A stretch of 64,000 bases of DNA from Carnegiea gigantea (Eukaryota > Streptophyta > Magnoliopsida > Caryophyllales > Cactaceae), in NCBI GenBank assembly GCA_029747015.1, contig JAKOGI010000565.1, positions 124,001-188,000 on the forward strand, in the 5' to 3' direction. Shown one piece after another: positions 1-12,738 of the stretch. The first letter of the stretch is position 1. Every line of letters starts with the position of its first letter. The position numbers and the translations under genes are program-made. The notes under the pieces were generated by a model. That model saw only the letters and a program-made list of their open reading frames with translations. It did no database searches and was not told where the DNA came from.

Positions 1-606
1 CAAAACTTTAGCCAGCAATCAAGCCTCCAAACACCCAAGTCCGTGAAGAAAGAGGACATGACATCGCTCAATCAATTGATATTCTGGTTTATCATCAAGA
101 ATGTCATCCTCAGGGGCCAGGGTCGCAATCTTGCTGATGTCATGGATCAATGTCTGATGGATATGATGGACAAGGAAGAGCAAATCAACCTTCCTGCCAT
201 CATGATTCGCCACATAGCAAGAATTGCAAACACCTCCAGGGAATATGACCTGGGATACGACTTCCTCCTGACTAGTGTGTTTGAGCACTTTGGGGTGACT
301 CTGCAGAAGAAGGTGGGTGCTCAGTTCATTGATGAGATTAGGAGTAACACCCTTATGGGGTGTGGATACACTTTGGTTGAAGGGTCTGCCTCAGAACAGA
401 GGACCAGAACACCCCGTCCTTCTGTTCCTGGCAGTTCCTCAGTCAAGCTTGAGGCTGCTTTGGAAGAAAACTCTCGACTCAGTGCTGAGCTTACTGCGGT
501 AAAGGCTGCCCTGGACGAGGAAAAGGCTCTCAATGCAAAATGCCATGAAGATATCTTCGCCCTTCTCTCTTCCCTCTCAGCAAAATTTTCCCCTTCTGCT
601 CTCTGA
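1..606 (+). CDS. Env-like/accessory ORF of a SIRE-type Ty1/copia retrotransposon (5' end outside window)
   Basis: The frame is open from base 1 to the TGA at 604-606; the first in-window ATG is at 43 (187 codons), but the frame continues upstream, so the start lies outside. The protein has a hydrophobic, helix-rich N-terminal part (NQLIFWFIIKN) and a linker rich in Thr, Pro and Ser. Its C-terminal third is a heptad-like coiled coil rich in Leu, Glu and Ala (LEAALEENSRLSAELTAVKA). It resembles, from memory, the product annotated as putative plant transposon protein domain, usually found as the extra frame after pol in SIRE/Maximus elements. That placement fits here, because a polypurine tract and an LTR follow. 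The function is unknown; capsid- or envelope-associated roles have been suggested for the class but nothing here shows one. No in-frame stop or frameshift was seen. Confidence 0.6.
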   Translation, partial: QNFSQQSSLQTPKSVKKEDMTSLNQLIFWFIIKNVILRGQGRNLADVMDQCLMDMMDKEEQINLPAIMIRHIARIANTSREYDLGYDFLLTSVFEHFGVTLQKKVGAQFIDEIRSNTLMGCGYTLVEGSASEQRTRTPRPSVPGSSSVKLEAALEENSRLSAELTAVKAALDEEKALNAKCHEDIFALLSSLSAKFSPSAL

Positions 607-1073
607 TCTGTTGCTCTCATAGCCTGTTCTCACTTCTCTTGGTTATCCTCTCTTGCTAGTTTGTACTTTCTGTTGCACTCGTTTGGTGAATGACAGGTGA
701 TCTTGTTTTTTGATTGGCTTTGCCTTGCTTGCTTTCTGTTGTGAATTGCTTGTGTGTGACTAGGATGGCCAATCTCATTACCGTACTAACACACTTGAGT
801 GTATCGCCTGTTGACTTTCCTCCATTACCCAAGTGGTGGTGATAGCAAACACCCTATGTTTGACTGTTCGCCCCTACTTTTTAATAATGCCAAAAGGGGG
901 AAGATAGGTTGACCAATATATTGTTTTAGTTTTGCCATGGACGAGTTAAATTTCTTCGATACTGACTGCTTCATGTGAATTGTCGGTCCTATAAATAATT
1001 GGCACTAATCACTTCAATTGTCCTTGAAAGTCAATATGGTCACTTGGTTTGTCATCATCAAAAAGGGGGAATT
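607..1073 (+). other. 3' untranslated part of the SIRE-like element with two polypurine tracts
   Basis: Non-coding stretch between the env-like frame and the 3' LTR. It holds two purine runs of similar make-up: CAAAAGGGGGAAGAT near 891-905 and AAAAAGGGGGAAT near 1060-1072. The second lies immediately before the LTR and is the likely primer for plus-strand DNA synthesis. SIRE-type elements are known for repeated polypurine tracts in this region. Confidence 0.6.
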
Positions 1074-2503
1074 TGTTAGAATGTATAAGGTTTTGATGAT
1101 AACAAATCCAAGTGTTGTAGTTGTGTTGTTGTTCCAAACAGGCTTTACCAACAGGGTCTTACTGCTGTTTTTCAATATATTAAAACTGCTTTACTAATGG
1201 TTTATCAAGAACAGGTACTCAAGTCAGCGATGTAAGAGCAACCATGAGGAACAGGCTCTGTAAGGTGTTTGAAACATGTCCTGTGAAGTGTTTGAAGCAT
1301 AGGATATAAGTGCAGCCGTGAGGAACAGGTTCTGTGAAGTGTTTGCAGCATATTCGTCTCTCTACAAGATGACTAGTGGTTACAACAAGATGTCTTGATT
1401 TAATTTGGTTTTATATTTTTAGACTCTTGTTAATATGCCAATCAGAAACTCTTAACTTACCACTTACTTGAAACGGTTTTGTTTTCTTTTGGTAAATATT
1501 TCGGATCACCCTTCAGAACAATCCTGGAAACAGGGTGATCAGGGTGTTTCCAGAATAAGCTGCGAAAAACTATTTTGCACGATTTTTATCTTTTGGATTT
1601 TGAGCAGCTTCTTCAAGGATTTGCAAGAAAGATTTTTTTTTTTTTTAAATGGAGTATCTTACTCCTTATCCTAAAAATGGTTATTAAAATCTAAGGGGAT
1701 TTGCAAAATCTTTTTTGAATAAAAAGAATATCCAATTTTTGGCAAGTGGATAAGGTTGTTGAGAAAAACATGGGCTAGTTGCTGAGAATCACCGCCTTAT
1801 GCACACGGTTTAGGAAGTGTTTCCAGCTTATGTTTCCTCATCCCTTGTGGCTAAAGAATTCTATATTCTTTAGGGATTTTAGTTTCCAAAAATTTGAGGA
1901 ATTGTTTTTCCAAGCACTATATAAAGTCGCTTCTTAGAACGATAGAAGTATCGGTTTTCAAAAAGAAAAATTCAGTGTTCATGAGCTTAAAAGTTTGAAA
2001 AGAAAACCGTGTCTAGTGAGTGAGTTATTTGAGCTTTCACAGTTGGCATACTAGGATTTTATTATATCCTATATTAGCTTAGTTGAGAAGCATTGTAATA
2101 GGGTGTTTTTTTCTTTATACTCTTCTTTCACAAAAGTGAGTAGAGTGTGTGTCCAAATCAAGGGGATTTTGGACGTGGGGTAACCTGTCTTAGGGAAGAC
2201 GGTTACATGGGTTGCAATTTGTAACAAGGTGTGCTACTATTATAACGTGATTAGCCCGTTTAGTGAAGTGTTTAAATCCTACAGCAGGTAGGTCGTGGTT
2301 TTTAACCTCAGTTGGGCTAGAGGTGTTTTCCACGTAAAAATCCCGTGTCCATTATTTCCGCATTCAATTTTGTTGGATTTTCGCTTCTGCTTATCTCAGA
2401 AACAACCTGTGCGAACAGGGCCTAAGACTGTTTGCCAGTAACTTGCGAAAATCGGACACCACAATTCACCTCCTCTTGTGGTTGTATACATTCTAAATCA
2501 ACA
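1074..2503 (+). mobile_element. 3' LTR of a SIRE/Maximus-like Ty1/copia element
   Basis: The LTR begins TGTTAGAATG directly after the polypurine tract and can be closed at AAATCAACA (end 2503), giving TGTT...AACA termini and about 1,430 bp. The opening, with its GATGATAACAAA phrase, and the terminal segment with ACAATTCACCTCCTCTTG resemble SIRE LTRs of other plants (recalled, not searched). A TATA box lies at 1918. The matching 5' LTR is outside the window, so the 3' edge is set only by the inverted TGTT/AACA and by the start of a different repeat at 2504. Confidence 0.65.
1918..1925 (+). promoter_or_regulatory. TATA box of the SIRE-like LTR
   Basis: TATATAAA inside the LTR, about 845 bp after its start, would mark the U3/R boundary and the transcription start of the element about 30 bp downstream. 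Confidence 0.5.
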
Positions 2504-4620
<2,117 letters not shown>

Positions 4621-5951
4621 TTATAGCTCTCGACAAACTTAACATATAGTTTAACTATGGTGCTACTGAAGTGGATCCTTGAGTGAGTAAACAATATGTG
4701 AAATAATTAGCAGCAGGACAAGTACATGACACTTCAAGCATTAACACAGTTAATTAGCTTAATTAACTATAGTTAACTTAATTAAATTAATTATTTTTGG
4801 TCACAAAGCTCTAATACCAATTGAAAGAGTGCCTCGAGTAGTACCTATGAGAGAAATTATACATGCACACAAATAAAATTTTTGAAACAAGTTTTTAAGG
4901 ATTGAAGTTAAAAATGCAAATTTTAAGTTTTTAAGCATTGGGGTTAAAAATCCAAAATTTAAAAGTGTATGGGTTCAAGAAAATACGGAGGGTACCTAAA
5001 AATTCAGTTACTAAACTTTAAGATACTAAAATGTTCATTCCAATAACTCAGGCCTAGAATTATTATTGTCGCATACATGGGTTACCTGAGGACTAACTTC
5101 CCCATCTAGACATCATGATATACTTTTAAGCAAGTTTTTTTACAGCTCCTTTGATTTTTTTGGATAAAATACAGCTCCTTCGATTAGCCATGGAGATTTG
5201 TGTAATATCCAAGGGGGGGTATTGCACAATTAAAACCCTGAACAAGAAGTTGAGTTTTCTTGCATTGGGAACTAATGGGTTGTGCAGCTTACCTTATTTT
5301 ATTTCTTGAAATAAGCTTTTGGCAATCAGTGGACGTAAATTTGACGAACAAGTCATTTGGTTTGATTCATATGAGGTGAATTGTGATTTGCTTCAATGAG
5401 ACTTCAATTTAGGTTTGGATTGGTTGCAGTTTAGGTAAATAAATTAATTTCTTAGTTTAATAAACTTCTCTTGCAAAGAAATACTCAGCATAAAAAATCA
5501 TATGGGGTCAAATTAATTCGAGTTTTGGATCCAAAATCAAGTTAGTCCCTTGTAGGTGTGTATTAACATATTAGTTAAGTCCATTTGGTTTACATTTTAT
5601 ATCATGGCTTAACTTTCTTAGCCCCAAATGTATGTTACATGATAGATTGAAGTTGAACAAAACTAAGAAACTCATGATCATCCTAGTATCATGGGGGGAG
5701 TAAAAATACAAGATTACCTAAAATGAATTTTGCAAAAAGCTATTGAACAATCCCACTTCCACATATGAAAGTGATGTAAGCAAAGTAGAAAAAGAAACCT
5801 TCATGAGCACTCAAAGTGTATCTTATGTTTAGAGGATATGTTCACTCTAAATATTACATACTTTACCCTTATTTATCCAATATTGACCCATAAAATAATA
5901 TAATCCTACACTTTTTACTTGTTTAATTTACTTTCGTATGTAATAAGCTAA
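4621..5951. other. Unassigned AT-rich DNA with a reversed tRNA-Met primer-site motif
   Basis: No gene seen. At 4808-4820 the sequence GCTCTAATACCAA is the reverse complement of TTGGTATTAGAGC, one base from the initiator-tRNA-Met primer-binding site TTGGTATCAGAGC. It is followed by TTGAAAGAG, where a minus-strand 5' LTR would begin. This may be the stub of another minus-strand LTR element, but no partner LTR was found in the window. Confidence 0.35.
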
Positions 5952-6989
5952 TTAAACCATGAAATATTTCCCTTGGCTAAATAAAGGCAATAATCTTGGT
6001 GAAGAAATCCATGGGATTGAAGAAGATCAAAACCCATAAGAAGACCCAAATGAAGAAATCCACAAAACTAGCACTTGATTGATTCAAACTTGCAACCATA
6101 ATCGCAAACAATAAAAGATCAACACACCCTTCTATCTTATAAAGCCTAGGCATCAAAGATTGAATCAAAGAGAATGCACAAATTCAGCACTTTCTTAGAG
6201 AGAAAGAAAATTGAGACTTTTATAGAGAGATAGCAGGTAACAAACTTTTTATTTCATTAAAATCTAAGTCCGAAAATACTGCAAGGAATCAAACCATTAA
6301 ATAGTAGCCTCACCTAAACTTTGTACTAACCAATAGAATTATAAAGAAATTATCCAATGCAATTTTAGCTAGTTGCATAATTAAAAGGCAGACCACTAGA
6401 ATAAAAGCTGAGGTAGAATTTGCTGCACATACACTAGCTTGATGGTAACATCCACCATCCCAAATGGATGAATTTGGGGGGTGTTTTTTGGAAAAGCTTC
6501 TAGAATTATCTAGCAACATTCTATGAAAGCTTGGCTTCTAAATCACCCATTTGTTGGCCTAGTAGAGATCTTTATTAAAACCATGCATTTCTAGATGTGC
6601 ATTGAACTTTGTTCGGTTAAAGCTCCATATCTCACTCAATACTTAGAATCTAAAGGTGATCCATATATTATTGGAAAACAGATATTTGGTCCATGTGTTG
6701 TTTGCCAAAATTTGAGCTCATTTTCCCATTTGAAATTGAGTTAGAATTTAAGAAAGATATTATGCCCAGAATATGAAAATTAACTAAAGAAGTGGCCATG
6801 GAGAAGAAAATAGCTAAGCTCCTTATTTGGAGCTACTAATTACTTAACCATGTTTTTGAGGCTTTGTTGGACTCCTTCAAGGATCCCAAGATAACAATAA
6901 CCCTGGAGAGAGTCATCATTGTTCAACTTGAATTATGGCCTTTACTTAGATGAGTAGATCGAACCTTGTTGTTTGCCCTACATTAATCA
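5952..6989 (-). repeat. 3' LTR of element A
   Basis: Aligns along its length with 11712-12738. Shared phrases include ATTTCCCTTGGCTAA, GAAGAAATCCACAAAA, CACTTGATTGATTCAAA and TCGGTTAAAGCT. The inner end is ATTAATCA. Small reading frames inside are chance frames. Confidence 0.85.
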
Positions 6990-7121
6990 CCTGCTGAACA
7001 AGATTTTCCCTCAATCTTCATCTTTCTCAGCCTCATCCTTAATATAAGTAGTAAGATCTCTAACATTAAAGGTGGCAGATATATGCATGTCTCCCAGAAG
7101 CTCTATCTAATAGGTATTCTC

Positions 7122-8100
7122 TCACACATTTTTCACCACTTTGTAAGGGTCATCTCCCCTAGTCACAAGCTTGTTCTTTCTCCTTGAAAGAAACCTTTCT
7201 TTCCTCAATTGCAACCATACAAGATCTCCTGGCTTAAACCCAAGGTGATTGCAGTTCCTATTAGCTCTAAGTTTGTATTGCTCATTCACTTTATCAATTG
7301 GTGCCCTTTCTTGCCCATGTAGCCTCTTCATTTCCTTAGCCCTTGCTTCAGCCTCAAAACTCACCTTGGATTCTTAAGGAATATGAATAAGATAAATGGG
7401 AATGAGAGGATAAAGGCCATAACATTTCTCAAAGGGAGAATGAGGGGTACCATAGGAAGGAGATCGATTGTAAGCAAACTTGGCATGAGAAAGTTTGGTA
7501 TCCCAGTCCCTCAAACTCTTACTATACCCCTTGGCCAAGTTGTGAGAGTTCAATATGTCACTTCCATTTGTCCATCGGTCTGAGGGTGGCAAGTAGTGCT
7601 AAAAAGCAACTTAGTCCCCACTGCTCTCCATAGGCATCTCCAAAAGTGTGATATAAAATTGGTGTCGTTATCTAAGACAATGGTTCTTGGAATACCATGA
7701 AGCCTCTCAATTTCTTGGAAGAAGAGATCCGTAATGCAAGTGGCATCATCACTCCTGAGGCAAGGGATGAAATGAGCAATCTTGGAGAATCGATCAACTA
7801 CCACCATAATAGCATCCTTTATCCTAGGAGTCCTTGGGAGGGCCACATTGCTAATATCAGCCCAAGGCCTTGATAGAACCAACTTTCAACCATGTGATAA
7901 AGGTTACACCCTATGATCATCTTATGGAGATACCTGCCTATCTTGAGCCAATAAAAATGCTCCTTGAGTATTTTAAGGTCTTGTTGATGCCAAATTAACC
8001 TACTAAGACTCCTGCATGAGCCTCTTTGATAACCAAGTCCCTTAGAGGACTCTTAAGGATGCAAAGTTTGTTAGCCTTTAAGATGAAACCATTTTGTAGA
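7122..8100 (-). pseudogene. Integrase of element A (zinc-binding region, core and C-terminal tail), inactive
   Basis: Minus-strand fragments in order. The HHCC-region remnant lies around 7940-8090 (LVIKEAHAGVLVG with a stop after it). The catalytic core is at 7550-7882 ([41 protein letters not shown]), continuing at 7374-7592. The C-terminal module at 7122-7364 (FKPGDLVWLQLRKERF) is the GPY-like tail of Ty3/gypsy integrases. The second Asp and the Glu of the D,D,E triad are visible. The first is lost: the family's MDF segment after PWxDIS is replaced by [11 protein letters not shown], a three-residue deletion. Frame changes near 7365 and 7560 break the gene. Confidence 0.85.
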
Positions 8101-8224
8101 GTGAACGAGCCAAAGGCAGAGGTTTCCACCACTTCCTTGAGGTCTTCATCCTCCTTGTATAAAGCCTTGATGGAATGGACCGAAGGACCTTGACCTCAAG
8201 GACCAAGAGTAGAGCATGCCTTCT

Positions 8225-8600
8225 TGACAATGTATCAGCTACAACATTCACTTTCTCACTCTTATGTTTATAAGAGAATGTGAAAGATTAAAGGAATTCA
8301 ACCCACTTGGGATGTCTTGTGTTTAATTTGTGTTGACAATTGATGTAGGACAATGCGTTATGATCCAAATAAAGCAGAAATGATTTGGACTTGAGATAAT
8401 GACTCCAGTATTCTAAGGCCCTAATAATAGCATAGAATTCCTTGTCATAAGTGGAGTAGTTGAGTTTTAAAGCATTCAACTTTTCGCTAAAAAAGATTGG
8501 AAGACGCTTGGCTTGAGTGAGAACCGCTCCAGTTCCAACCCTAGTGGCATTAAACTCAACTTCAAAATGGAGCTTTTTCACTAAAAAGGAAGACGCTTGG
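8225..8600 (-). pseudogene. RNase H domain of element A
   Basis: The minus frame 8288-8581 reads through the RNase H fold: FEVEFNATRVGTGAVL, YSTYDKEFYAIIRALE, LLYLDHNALSYI, RHPKWVEFL. The family has CDAS where this copy has FNAT, so the first catalytic Asp is Asn. The Glu in YDKE and the Asp in LDH are kept. The start of the domain is tandemly duplicated at 8587-8655. Confidence 0.85.
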
Positions 8601-8655
8601 CTTAAGTGAGAACTCCAACCCTAGTAGCATTACACTCAACTTCTAAAAGGAGCTT
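8496..8655 (-). repeat. Tandem duplication at the RT/RNase H junction
   Basis: About 85 bases (GGAAGACGCTTGGCTT...AAAGGAGCTT) occur twice, at about 8498-8578 and 8587-8655, with small deletions in the second unit. Both units encode the NATRVG segment with the same Asp-to-Asn change, so that change came before the duplication. Confidence 0.8.
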
Positions 8656-9684
8656 AAAGTTAGGAAGACTCAGGATAGCAGCTAGATATAGCTTATCTTT
8701 GATTACTTCAAAGGCCCTTTGGATGACCTTTGTCCACTCAAAACTTTCCTTCTTCATGTACTCAGTTAAGGGAGCCACAATGAAGTTAAAGTCTTTGATG
8801 AACAGGCAGTAGAAGGAGGCCAACCCATGAAAGCTTTGAGCTTCTGTGATGGTGATTAGGATGTGCAAACTCTAAATAGCTTTAACCTTCAACTTGAATT
8901 CCCTCTTTGAACATAATATATCTAAGAAAAGCAAATTGTGGAGTGAATAGTTCATACTTCACAAGCTTAGCATATAATGTTTGTTGCCTCAAGATTTAGA
9001 ACACTTAAGAGAGATGTCCCACCTGATATGCCTCATCATGGCTATACACCAAGACATCATCAAAATACGCCACCAATAACTTCCCTATGAAACGTCTTAG
9101 AAACTCATTCATGAGGCTTACAAAAGTGCTAAAAGCATTAGATATACAAAAAGGCATCACGAGCCACTCATACAACCCATACTTTGTCTTGAATTCGGTT
9201 TTTTGTTCATCTCCTTTTATCCTAATTTGGTCGTAACTACTTCTAAGGTCAATCTTGGAAAACACCTTAGGCCTATGTAACTCATCAACCATATCATCAA
9301 TCGAGGAATAGAAAATATATATTTGATGATGATGTTATTCATGGCCCTAGAATCAACACACATACATCAAGTTTGATCTTTCTTAGGTACCAAAATGGCA
9401 GGAACTGAACCTAGTCTTAAGCTCTCTTTAATGTACCCATGGTCAAGCAACTCTTGGACTTGTCTTTGAAGTTCCTTTAACTTATTAGAATTAGACCTAT
9501 AAGTTAGCTTGTTTGGAAAAGGAGCATCTAGTAGAAGATCAATTTGGTACTCAATTCTTTTTAAAGGAGGAAGTCTCAGGGGTAAATTATTGGAAAATAC
9601 ATATGCAAACTCTCTTGAGAGTGATTGAGCTAAAGGATGTATGGCTTTCACTTCCTCATTTGTGTTTGATTCCACCATAAGCAA
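8602..9684 (-). pseudogene. Reverse transcriptase of element A
   Basis: Three minus-strand pieces. 9367-9684 holds the region before the palm (LPPLKRIEYQIDLLLDAP, QRQVQELLDHGYIKESL, VPAILVPKKDQT). 9005-9292 is the palm, with VFSKIDLRSSYDQIRI, YEWLVMPFCISNAFSTF and the active-site box YFDDVLVY intact. 8602-8868 is the thumb/connection ([18 protein letters not shown]). A shift or stop separates each piece, and GLSNAPSTF of the family is altered to CISNAFSTF. The active-site box is intact, but the gene as a whole cannot be translated. Confidence 0.9.
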
Positions 9685-9699
9685 GGTGAATAGAGGCTT

Positions 9700-10107
9700 G
9701 CTCTTACTAATAGCTATGTCTACTGAGTTTCACTCATATAGAGAGTTTTCTCACTTTTCTTCCCGGTTTAATTTTGAGAGATTTGTGTAGGGGTAATGGG
9801 GCCAAAGTGAAACTACAACCTTTGTTAAATGCATATGTATTTGTATGCCCATCATAAATCATATAATTATCATACAGCCAAGGTCTATAAGCAATAAATG
9901 ACATGCATCCATAAGAAAAACATTACAAAGAACCTCATTGCAATATGGACCAACCGAAAATGAAATAAGTTTAAAAACTATTACCTTGCTCCCTTGCTTA
10001 AGCCATTGAAGAGTGTAAGGCATTGGATGCACCTTGGTGGGCAGTTGAAGCTTTTTAATGAGTGTTACAGAAGCTACATTGTGCAACTTCCTCTATCAAT
10101 AATGAGC
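9700..10107 (-). pseudogene. Retropepsin-like protease of element A
   Basis: The minus frame 9859-10086 reads TLIKKLQLPTKVHPMPYTLQWLKQG and EVLCNVFLMDACHLLL, the downstream half of gypsy-type proteases (family form ...LPT..HP.PY.LQWL and ...D..HLLLGRPW). The active-site segment just upstream (10086-10125) reads LIIDRGSC, with the Asp kept and the following Gly changed to Arg. A frameshift separates the active site from the rest. Confidence 0.75.
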
Positions 10108-11299
10108 TCACATACTTTTCCTCCAATTACACATTGAGTATGGAAGATTTGTTCTGTTTGGTTTTGGTTCACAAGGAACCTCTTTAACATAGTATGCTCT
10201 TCGAATTACTAATAATTCTCCAACATTTGAAGTGACCAAAGAATGATGATCATTTTCTAACTCCATCACTAGTTTCTTCCTCAATAGCTTGGAGTTCTTC
10301 CACTTTGCTAATGGTGGGAGTTCTGGGTTGAGATAATCCACTTGAAAGTGCCAATATCCATGGCATTTGAAACACTTCTTTCCCCCCAACCTCATTAGTG
10401 GTTCATTACCAATCCCTTTACCCTTGTCATGGATTTCAATGGGTGTAGGGATAGTGCCAACTTTGCTGAGGGAGGAGAAACCTTTGTGGTTGAGTAGAGG
10501 AAGGGGTTTGAAAGGGATATCTATCCTTATGTTGCTTCTTAACTTTGATAGCCTGGTGCTGCACATCATCAAAGGATAAATAATATTGTAAATCCACCTT
10601 GTTGGCAATGCTAGGAGATAATCCCTTAATGAACCTAACAATTTTAAGCTCAACTCTTTATCTAAGATAATCTTTATTAATATTCAAACTCCCTAATATA
10701 CCCTTTCACCTTGGATTCTCTTGTCTGAGAGAGGTGATCTTAAGGTAGAATTCTTACTTATAAAAGGATGGTAGGAACCTCATGTCCATGTGCTTCTTGA
10801 GCTTGGATCATGTCTTGATCTTGGATTTAGCTTCTCTTACTCTATTCTTCTTCAAATGCTTATACCAAAGAGAGGTATACCCTTTTATCTTGAGGATATC
10901 CAATTTGAAGGACTTGTTTTTATTATATTCCTAGAGTTCAAAGATCCTTTCAACGGCTTGCGCTCAATCAAGATAGTTCTCCGGTTTAAGATTATCATCA
11001 AATTTTGATTCCTTAACTTTGAGATCCCTAAGGTCATTCCTTGGATTCCTTCTTCTTCTAATTCCTCTATCCTCATCATCATAGTCTTCATGAGAGGATG
11101 AATAGGCAATGTTAGGAGGATTAACATCAAACCCTTGATGGTAAGGGCTTTGTTACTTGGGTCCCTTTACTTGTTCAAGCTCCTTTTTAAGCTTTCTTAC
11201 TTGTCTTGAAGTTTCAATAATGGTCCTATCTCTCCTCATCTCGGAGGCTTACTCAAGAGGAATGCCCCAAGAATGAGAGGGTTTTCCTTCATTGGCCAT
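10108..11299 (-). pseudogene. Gag of element A
   Basis: A likely start ATG lies at 11297-11299 on the minus strand (MANEGKPSHSWGIPLE then a stop). The capsid part at 10885-11130 is broken over several frames (MRIEELEEEGIQGMTL). The nucleocapsid knuckle in 10108-10653 reads KCFKCHGYWHFQVDY, the CX2CX4HX4C pattern with its last Cys replaced by Tyr. The tail VTSNVGELLVIRRAYYVKEV is the usual Gag/protease linker of this lineage. Not translatable as one protein. Confidence 0.8.
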
Positions 11300-11711
11300 G
11301 ATCAATAGCGAATGAGAGTGAAAGGAGGGATAAAAAAGTTTAAAATAGAGGAAAAACGGTCGTGCTGATGGTAGTAATGGGAAGAAAATAAGAGTAGGTG
11401 GCACAAGGTGGTCGTGCCAAATTTTGGGGTCAAACTTCTAAAGTGTTGGATCTTGGCACGAGTAGGCATTACCAAATTTCTAATTTTGTGGTTCTTACAG
11501 TTTTTGGCTTTTGTTGTAAAGTTTTGGGTTGTATTTGGGTTGGGGATTGTGTTTGGGTTATTTTTAGGATTCTTTGTGGACCACATGGGAGATTTAGAAA
11601 AGAAGACCTAAAGGTGAAAATAGCAAAAAAAAAAAAAAAAGAAACAAAGCGAATACAAAGATGGACTTTATGCTTACCCAACATGAAAGAACTTTGTGAT
11701 ATGATAGCAAA
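11300..11711 (-). other. Leader and tRNA-Met primer site of element A
   Basis: Untranslated leader between gag and the 5' LTR, including an A run at 11625-11640. At 11702-11711 TGATAGCAAA, read on the minus strand TTTGCTATCA, is a decayed form of the primer-binding sequence ATTGGTATCA. It lies directly against the LTR at 11712. Confidence 0.6.
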
Positions 11712-12738
11712 TGAACCATAGGAGATTTCCCTTGGCTAACTAAAGAAAATAATTCTGATGAAGAGATCCAAGAGATTGAAGAAGATCAAAACTCATAAGA
11801 AGACCCCAATGAAGAAATCCACAAAAATAGCACTTGATTGATTCAAATTACAACGATAATAGCAAATAATGAAAGAATAACGCACTCTTCAATAATATAA
11901 AGCCTAAGCACCGAAAATTGAATTAAAGGGAAGACTGAAATTCACTACTTTCCTAGAGAGATAATGAAAATTGAGATTTTTGTGGAGAGATAGTGAGCAA
12001 CAAGCTTTTCATTTCATTAATCTAAGTATGAAAATACTATAATATATCAAGCTATTAAATAGCAGAGTACCTCCTTTCCCAAGTACTCACCAATAGAATT
12101 ACAAAGACATTAACCACTGAAATTCTAACAAGTTGTACAAATAAAAGGGGGACCACTAGAATAAAAGTTGAGTTGGAATTTGCTGCACATGCACTAGCTT
12201 GGTGGTATTATCTACCATCCCAAATGGATGAATTTTAAGGGGAGTATTCCTTGGGGAAGGTTCTAGAAGTATCTACCAACTTTCTATGAAAGATTCGCCT
12301 CTAAATCAACCATTTGCTGGCCTAAGTAAGCTCTTAACTAAAACCATGCATTTTCAGACCTGTGCTCACCTTTGTTCGGTTAAAGCTTCGTATCTCACTC
12401 AATACTTAGAATTTGAGAGTGAACTATAACTTGTTGGATAATAGACATTTGGATTTATCCATCCACGTGTAATTTGCCAAAATTGGATCCCATTTGCCTA
12501 TTCAAAACTGAGCTAGATGTTAAGGAAGATATTATGCCTAAAATATAAAAATTACCTAAAGTAGTGTCTACAGAGGGAAAAAAACATAGATAAACTCCTT
12601 ATTTAGGGCTACTAATTACCTAAACACCTTTCGTAGACTTACTTAGGATCATTTTCAAGAGTCATCATTGTTCCCACTTGAATTATGACTTTTGCTTGGA
12701 TGATTAGATTGAGCTATGTAGTTTGCTCCACATCATCA
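11712..12738 (-). repeat. 5' LTR of element A
   Basis: Begins TGAACCATAGGAGATTTCCC and ends CATCATCA on the plus strand. Partner of 5952-6989. Visible divergence between the pair is considerable, so the insertion is old. Confidence 0.85.

Larger units (their letters stand above)
5952..12738 (-). mobile_element. Ty3/gypsy retrotransposon A (chromovirus-like), two LTRs, decayed
   Basis: Complete minus-strand element: 3' LTR at 5952-6989, internal region about 4.7 kb, 5' LTR at 11712-12738. Reading on the minus strand the order is gag, protease, RT, RNase H, integrase, which is the Ty3/gypsy order. The degraded primer site is of the initiator-tRNA-Met type. Every domain carries stops or frameshifts, and key catalytic residues are lost in RNase H and integrase. 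The outer flanks (GCTAA on the left, ACTCA on the right) agree at 3 of 5 bases, so a target duplication is possible but not proven. Confidence 0.85.
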
